In this document: piece by piece, positions 49,428-53,356 of the stretch
Layout of the letters: every line of letters begins with the position of its first letter
Numbering within the stretch: position 1 is the first letter of the stretch
From: a bacterium
Lineage (GTDB): Bacteria; Acidobacteriota; Thermoanaerobaculia; Multivoradales; JAHEKO01
DNA: 53,356 nt
Direction of reading: 5' to 3'
Assembly: GCA_024224155.1 (NCBI GenBank)
Contig: JAAENP010000177.1
Coordinates: forward strand, 1-53,356
Notes under the pieces: model-generated
Databases searched by the model: none
Told to the model about the DNA's origin: nothing
The model's input: only the letters and a program-made list of their open reading frames with translations
Position numbers and translations under genes: made by a program

Positions 49428-50453
49428 TCAACGAAAGGCCGTGGTGGCGAGGATCGAGTCCGTCGGCCGGTTGCAGATGGCATCCATCGACTGGCGCTGC
49501 TGGGGACTTCGCCCCTTACGCGCGAAATACTCGGCAATGATGCGTTTCGAAGGGTTCGGCCGGTCGATCGCTTCATATCTCCTCATTCGAGCTTGGACGA
49601 TCGGTGAGAAGAAGCGATCGCAGTATTCGGCGACCAGAATGGGTCGTACTTTCTTCCAGCGCGGAGCCGGGTAGTGGTTGTTGTTGTACGACTCGTCGAA
49701 CGACGGTGTGACGTACTCACGCAGGTCGATCATGCGGCGCCGGTGCCACTGGCGATCGGACCGCTCCAACAACGGGCTCTCGCCCCGGCAAAAACGCCGC
49801 GCGAGCTCCATGCCCTGATAGTTGGCTTCAAGGTCGCCGTAGGAAAAGACGCCGTCGGCCCATCCTCCGACGAACAACCGCTCCTGGTGCAGCCCCCGGC
49901 GCACTACGGCCCGAATCGCCTCTTCTTCGGACCGCCCTCGAGCACGCAGCCGTGAGTACTGTTTGTAGTAGCGGCGGCCGAAGCCGAACAGGTGTCCGAA
50001 CTTGTCGAGTCCGAAACGGACCTCGCCGATCCGAATCGTCGGCGACAGCGGCAGCACATACGGGAAGGCCGGTTTCCGATACACGCTCCGCCGCAAGTGC
50101 TCTCGATACCCGACACCCTTCGGGTACAGATCGACGGCGGGATTGCTCTTCAGGAACTTCTGCAGCCGCGAGGCCAGCAAGCCCTGAAACAAATGGCGAT
50201 AGAAGCGGGGCGGGATCTGCCGGCAGCTGAGTCGATCCGCGGCGGGGCGAGCGAGAAACGCCTCCAGCTCAGCGTTCAGATACGCGTTGACCGGCTCCGC
50301 CGAATCGACCAACTCGGCTTCGAGCGCGAGGTACTGATCGGTTTCGAACGCAAGCGCGGGCCCCGATGCTACCTGCCAGAAGACAGCCAGCGCGCCGACC
50401 CCAAAGCGGAGCCTCCCGGAAACAGTCCTGCCTCGTTGACTTCGCCCGGTCAT
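49428..50453 (-). CDS. Exported protein of unknown function
   Basis: A 341-residue protein, taken from ATG 50453; a TTG at 50489 has a better GGAGG but lengthens the signal's basic region. The signal peptide is RLRFGVGALAVFWQVASGPALA. The mature part is rich in Arg/Tyr and has PKGVGYREHLRRSVYRKPAF, IRIGEVRFGLDKFGHLFGFGR, WADGVFSYGDLEANYQGMEL, and SYNNNHYPAPRWKKVRPILV. These segments look strongly conserved in spacing and may mark an uncharacterised periplasmic family with His/Asp/Glu pairs (DKFGH; DLEAN) that could bind a metal. No family is named here. Confidence 0.75.
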   Translation of the reverse strand: MTGRSQRGRTVSGRLRFGVGALAVFWQVASGPALAFETDQYLALEAELVDSAEPVNAYLNAELEAFLARPAADRLSCRQIPPRFYRHLFQGLLASRLQKFLKSNPAVDLYPKGVGYREHLRRSVYRKPAFPYVLPLSPTIRIGEVRFGLDKFGHLFGFGRRYYKQYSRLRARGRSEEEAIRAVVRRGLHQERLFVGGWADGVFSYGDLEANYQGMELARRFCRGESPLLERSDRQWHRRRMIDLREYVTPSFDESYNNNHYPAPRWKKVRPILVAEYCDRFFSPIVQARMRRYEAIDRPNPSKRIIAEYFARKGRSPQQRQSMDAICNRPTDSILATTAFR

Positions 50454-50490
50454 GGCCACTTGGGGTTGAGTCGATTGCCGACCTTCCAAC

Positions 50491-50802
50491 CTACCTCCAT
50501 CGAAACCGTTTGAGGTTGACCCTGCCGCCCTCGGTAAACACTACGCCCTCCGACTCCAGCAGGATTCGCTGCAGGTGCTCGCCATCGCCGAGCCCCCGCC
50601 GGCTGATCTCGCCGCGCGCGTTGATCACCCGATGCCAGGGTACATCGCTCTCCTCGTCGAGAGAGCTCAAGGCATGGCCGACCAGGCGAGCCCGGCCCGG
50701 CTTGCCCGCAAGCATGGCGACCTGGCCGTAGGTCGCCACCCGCCCCTCGGGAATGCTCTCGACCACCTCATAGAAAGGGCGGTAACGAGAATTCCCAGGC
50801 AT
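50491..50802 (-). CDS. Alkyltransferase-like protein (ATL) of DNA repair
   Basis: A 103-residue protein made of only the Ada/Ogt DNA-binding domain. Landmarks are YEVVESIPEGRVATYGQVAM, the Arg-finger/helix-turn-helix part GRARLVGHALSSL, and the active-site loop PWHRVINARGE (55-65), where Cys of methyltransferases is replaced by Trp56. ATL proteins bind O6-alkylguanine without removing the alkyl group and pass the lesion to nucleotide excision repair. The gene lies 18 bases after the epimerase gene. Confidence 0.95.
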   Translation of the reverse strand: MPGNSRYRPFYEVVESIPEGRVATYGQVAMLAGKPGRARLVGHALSSLDEESDVPWHRVINARGEISRRGLGDGEHLQRILLESEGVVFTEGGRVNLKRFRWR

Positions 50803-50820
50803 CAGACTGCTCGCAACCGC

Positions 50821-51840
50821 TCAGGCCTCGGCCTTCGTCGCCAAGCGCTGCCGCCACCAAGCTACGGTCCGCTCCAGACCCTCCGAGCGGCCGATCTTCG
50901 GCTGCCACTCGAGCTCGTCGCGCAGTCTGCCCGCATCCGCGACGACCAGCGGCGCTTCGTTCGCCCCGCGCCCCGCCGTGCCCCACTCGATCCGCTCCAC
51001 GCCGCCGCCGCCGACACGCTCGGCCAGATCCAGCACCAGATCCCGCACGCGAACCCCCTCGCCCGACGCGACGTTGACCGGTCCGGTGAGATCCGACCTC
51101 AAGAGCTCGACCAGGGCATCGGCGGCGTCGGCGACAAACATGTAGTCGCGAATCTGGGTCCCTTCGGAGCAGCGCACCGGTCCGCCCTCGATCAACGAGC
51201 GCGCGACCGCGGCGACCAGGCGCCCCTCGGGCTCATGAGGACCAAAGAGAAAGAAGAGCCTCGCCCAGGCTCCGCTGACCTCCCGGGCTTCACCCCCGGC
51301 GTGAAGCTCGCACAAGCCTCGAAAGAGCTCGCCGAGGGCACGCTTGGCGGCTCCGTAGGCGCCGCCACCCGCAAGCGGAGTGCTCCCCTCCCGACAGATT
51401 CCGCTCGACCAGTCGTACTCGGCGCTCGACCCGGTAAAGACGGTCCGCTTGCCGCCGCTCCCGAAGAACGCTTCCAGCAACCGGGCGCTCGCGGGCACCC
51501 AGCGAAAGTTCTCGGGCGAGGTGTAGATACCGCGGTTCGGCGCCCAGGCCAGATGCACGAGGTGCGACGCGCCGAGGCTGGGGATCAGCCTCTCGACACT
51601 CGCCTCGTCCAGTAGGTCGCATTCGTGCCAGCGCAACGCCTCGTGTCGCGGTGCTGGCTCAGGCGCCCCGCCTGAGGTCACGGCCTCTACGGACCAGCCG
51701 GTCTCGAGGAGCCTGGCAACCACCGCGCGGCCCAGAAACCCACCGGCACCGGTTACCAGAACTCGTCCTGGTCCCGAATCGCCTGCTAAACTCCGTGCTG
51801 CGTCGCGCCTGGGCGCGCCGTTTCTCGAATCAGAAGACAT
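50821..51840 (-). CDS. NAD-dependent epimerase/dehydratase
   Basis: A 339-residue extended short-chain dehydrogenase. Nucleotide motif VLVTGAGGFLGRAVVARL, then LVHLAWAPNRGIY, TGSSAEYDWSSG with the catalytic Ser, and the YGAAK dyad (Tyr-x3-Lys). The end RDYMFVADAADALVELL and GPVNVASGEGVRVRDLV is typical of nucleotide-sugar epimerases. Its sugar is unknown. The ATG at 51840 precedes about 24 residues not shared by the family, so a start nearer GPGRVLV is possible. It heads the minus-strand run with ATL, DUF1684 and MscS genes. Confidence 0.9.
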   Translation of the reverse strand: MSSDSRNGAPRRDAARSLAGDSGPGRVLVTGAGGFLGRAVVARLLETGWSVEAVTSGGAPEPAPRHEALRWHECDLLDEASVERLIPSLGASHLVHLAWAPNRGIYTSPENFRWVPASARLLEAFFGSGGKRTVFTGSSAEYDWSSGICREGSTPLAGGGAYGAAKRALGELFRGLCELHAGGEAREVSGAWARLFFLFGPHEPEGRLVAAVARSLIEGGPVRCSEGTQIRDYMFVADAADALVELLRSDLTGPVNVASGEGVRVRDLVLDLAERVGGGGVERIEWGTAGRGANEAPLVVADAGRLRDELEWQPKIGRSEGLERTVAWWRQRLATKAEA

Positions 51841-51897
51841 CCAATCCCCGGAAAGGTCCTACGGCCTCTCTGAAGCCTAGCAGAGCGCTCATCCATC

Positions 51898-52836
51898 ATG
51901 CCCAACCCCGTGTTCGCGGCCCTCAAGGCCGTCTATCGCAAGCTCCACTATCTGATGCGACGAACCGTCTCGGCAATCGGCTGGGAGGTCTACCCCTCTC
52001 GAGACTTCTATTCGCCGATACCTGTGTTGAAGGAGCTCGAAGCGACTCGCGAGCAATGGGACGTGCCCAGCGAGATGGTCGGCGTCGAGTACGACGTCGA
52101 GTCGATCAAGACGCTGCTGAGCGAGCTGGTATCGCGGTACGGCGCCGAGTACCAGGCGCTGCCCCGCTACCAGGACAACAAGAGACTCGGCCTGGGGCCG
52201 GGCTTCACCGAAGTCGACGCCATGACGCTCTACTTCATGATTCGCCATCTGAAACCGAGGCGCTACACCGAGATCGGTTCGGGATTCTCCACCTACTACG
52301 CCTGGCTCGCGGTCAACAAGAATCGTGAAGAGGGGATCGAGACCAGTTTCCGGGTCGTCGACCCGTTCCCGCGCGAGGCGCTGAAGAAGCTCGAGAACAT
52401 CGATTTGACCATCAGCCCGGTCCAGGACGTCGACCTGGCCTATTTCGACGAGCTCGAGGCCGGCGATGTCTTTTTCATCGACACGAGTCACGTCCTCAAG
52501 GTCGGAGGCGAGGTCGCGTATCTGTATCTCGAAGTCGTGCCGTGCCTCAAGCCGGGCGTGACCATTCACGCCCACGACATCCACTTTCCCTACAACGTGC
52601 CTCACCCGGCCGAGCAATACGTCTTCCGGACCAAGTGGCCGCAGGTGTGGACCGAGTCGATGATTCTCCAGGCGTTTCTGGCCTTCAACCGGGACTTCGA
52701 GATCGTCTTCTCGGCGCCGATCCTGCGCCACTTCGACCCCGAGTTCCTGAAGGCCACGGTGCCGGACTATCGACCGACCGAAGTAGCGGATTACGACACC
52801 CACTTCGGGTCGCTCTGGTTCAGGCGCACCGGCTAA
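51898..52836 (+). CDS. Class I methyltransferase, Methyltransf_24-like
   Basis: A 312-residue protein without signal peptide. After a basic N-terminus comes VLKELEATREQWDVPSEMVG, then motif I YTEIGSGFSTYYAWLAV, FRVVDPFPRE for ribose binding, and DVFFIDTSHVLKVGGEVAYL with the metal/substrate residues of the family. The segment VTIHAHDIHFPYNVPHPAEQ with several His may be the substrate site. Related proteins lie in cell-envelope saccharide clusters; here it is divergent from the sugar epimerase, which fits. Confidence 0.88.
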   Translation: MPNPVFAALKAVYRKLHYLMRRTVSAIGWEVYPSRDFYSPIPVLKELEATREQWDVPSEMVGVEYDVESIKTLLSELVSRYGAEYQALPRYQDNKRLGLGPGFTEVDAMTLYFMIRHLKPRRYTEIGSGFSTYYAWLAVNKNREEGIETSFRVVDPFPREALKKLENIDLTISPVQDVDLAYFDELEAGDVFFIDTSHVLKVGGEVAYLYLEVVPCLKPGVTIHAHDIHFPYNVPHPAEQYVFRTKWPQVWTESMILQAFLAFNRDFEIVFSAPILRHFDPEFLKATVPDYRPTEVADYDTHFGSLWFRRTG

Positions 52837-53257
52837 GCGCTTCGACGGCGGTCGGCAGACGAGTTCTCCAGGGGCCGGCTCGAACTACTCAGATCTCACC
52901 CGCCTCTCGCCACGCCGGGTGCTCGCACCGCCTCGAACGGCTTTGCGCACGGCAAGGACCCGACCGGTTTTCTTCGCCGAGCGACTCCGGAAGCTCGAAG
53001 CCCGGAGGATTGCACTGTTCTGAGACGGCACTCGAGAGCCGCGATCGAGCGCGGAGGCAAGCCGCTTCGGCAGGCAGCCGCCCAGGGGGCTCGCCGCAAG
53101 CACTTTGGAAGTCGTCTCGGAGGCCTCGAAGGGCTTGCGCGCAGCAGCGCGCAGGCGAGGGCCGGATTCCGGCAGTCTGAGAAGCCCGAGCCGGCCCCTG
53201 GGTGGTTGCCTGCCGAACGGCGCCGAAGCGCCGATCGGTCAACACCCTTAGTCGGGA
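52837..53257. other. Intergenic region, no gene seen
   Basis: Over 400 bases after the methyltransferase gene with open frames on both strands, but all are Arg/Ser/Pro-rich, without a ribosome-binding site or family-like segments. It may hold the 3' remains of an older gene. No tRNA or terminator was recognised. Confidence 0.5.
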
Positions 53258-53282
53258 GGGGACACCAAGGAATGGTGTCCCC
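53258..53282. repeat. Perfect palindromic hairpin GGGGACACCA/TGGTGTCCCC
   Basis: A 10-bp perfect inverted repeat around the loop AGGAA, followed by GATTCCCGGG. This GGGGACA/TGTCCCC type is typical of repetitive extragenic palindromes moved by REP-associated tyrosine transposases (RAYT, TnpA_REP), although no transposase is in the window. Confidence 0.65.
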
Positions 53283-53356
53283 GATTCCCGGGCCGGCCCC
53301 TAGCGAATCGCTCGGCGAGCCGCCGTCAACGCCCGGGCGCTAGATTGTTACGCCCA

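Noticed and set aside
52885-53245. Several open frames on both strands in the last 500 bases
   Set aside because: Arg/Ser/Pro/Cys-rich, no ribosome-binding sites, mutually overlapping; no evidence of a gene.

Overview
The window is a GC-rich chromosomal stretch from a Gram-negative bacterium. Outer-membrane proteins (a FadL-type porin, a TonB-dependent receptor), several lipoproteins with lipoboxes and many Sec signal peptides show the double membrane. Very GC-rich, densely packed genes, large polytopic GT-C glycosyltransferases, sulfatase-fold proteins, an S9 peptidase, an S8 peptidase and a beta-helix repeat protein together resemble Acidobacteriota (Thermoanaerobaculia-like). That placement is inference; there is no rRNA or other marker here to fix it. 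I saw no tRNA, rRNA, CRISPR array, IS element or phage gene.

Layout. 1-5.4 kb: end of a conserved hypothetical, two class I methyltransferases, a cupin, then an intergenic region with a probable cyclic-di-GMP (GEMM-I) riboswitch leading a lipoprotein with a C-terminal TIG/IPT-like domain, and an alpha/beta hydrolase that looks leaderless. 5.6-9 kb: an exported gamma-glutamyltransferase-like protein, then, on the minus strand, a compact unit of a 106-residue basic protein followed 13 nt later by a radical SAM/SPASM enzyme (candidate peptide-modification locus). 9-14.4 kb: a lipase-like alpha/beta hydrolase coupled to a FadL-family outer-membrane protein, then an 850-residue transketolase-like enzyme. 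14.8-24.2 kb: a stand-alone CheY-like receiver, a parallel beta-helix protein, an alpha/beta hydrolase, a PPi-type phosphofructokinase followed by a second transketolase-like enzyme (787 aa), and an exported S9 prolyl-oligopeptidase-type peptidase.

24.2-34.5 kb: a cytoplasmic S8 peptidase paired with a ComEC-like metallo-beta-lactamase-fold protein (possible two-gene effector module), a Nudix hydrolase, a CBS-pair protein, a small lipoprotein, asnB, a membrane-anchored PilZ protein, an NmrA-like dehydrogenase, a small membrane protein and an EamA transporter. 34.6-43.8 kb: TonB-dependent receptor, MATE transporter, FGly-type sulfatase, a small independent transcription unit with promoter, 25-codon ORF and strong terminator, a GT-C-like membrane protein, and an exported protein with a long Pro-rich linker and its own terminator. 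43.8-51.8 kb (minus strand): a NAD-dependent epimerase, an alkyltransferase-like DNA-repair protein, an exported hypothetical, a DUF1684 lipoprotein, an MscS channel, a GT-C glycosyltransferase and a sulfatase-fold lipoprotein that lacks key catalytic residues. 51.9-53.4 kb: a Methyltransf_24-like enzyme, then non-coding DNA with a perfect 10-bp GGGGACACCA hairpin.

Functional threads: c-di-GMP signalling (riboswitch plus PilZ protein), central carbon metabolism (PPi-PFK and two divergent transketolase-like enzymes), envelope glycan/sulfate-ester chemistry (two GT-C proteins, two sulfatase-fold proteins, epimerase), and protein/peptide processing (S8, S9, GGT-like, radical SAM). The most novel-looking loci are the small-protein/radical-SAM pair, the S8/MBL pair, the small transcription unit near 40.3-40.5 kb, and the divergent transketolases.
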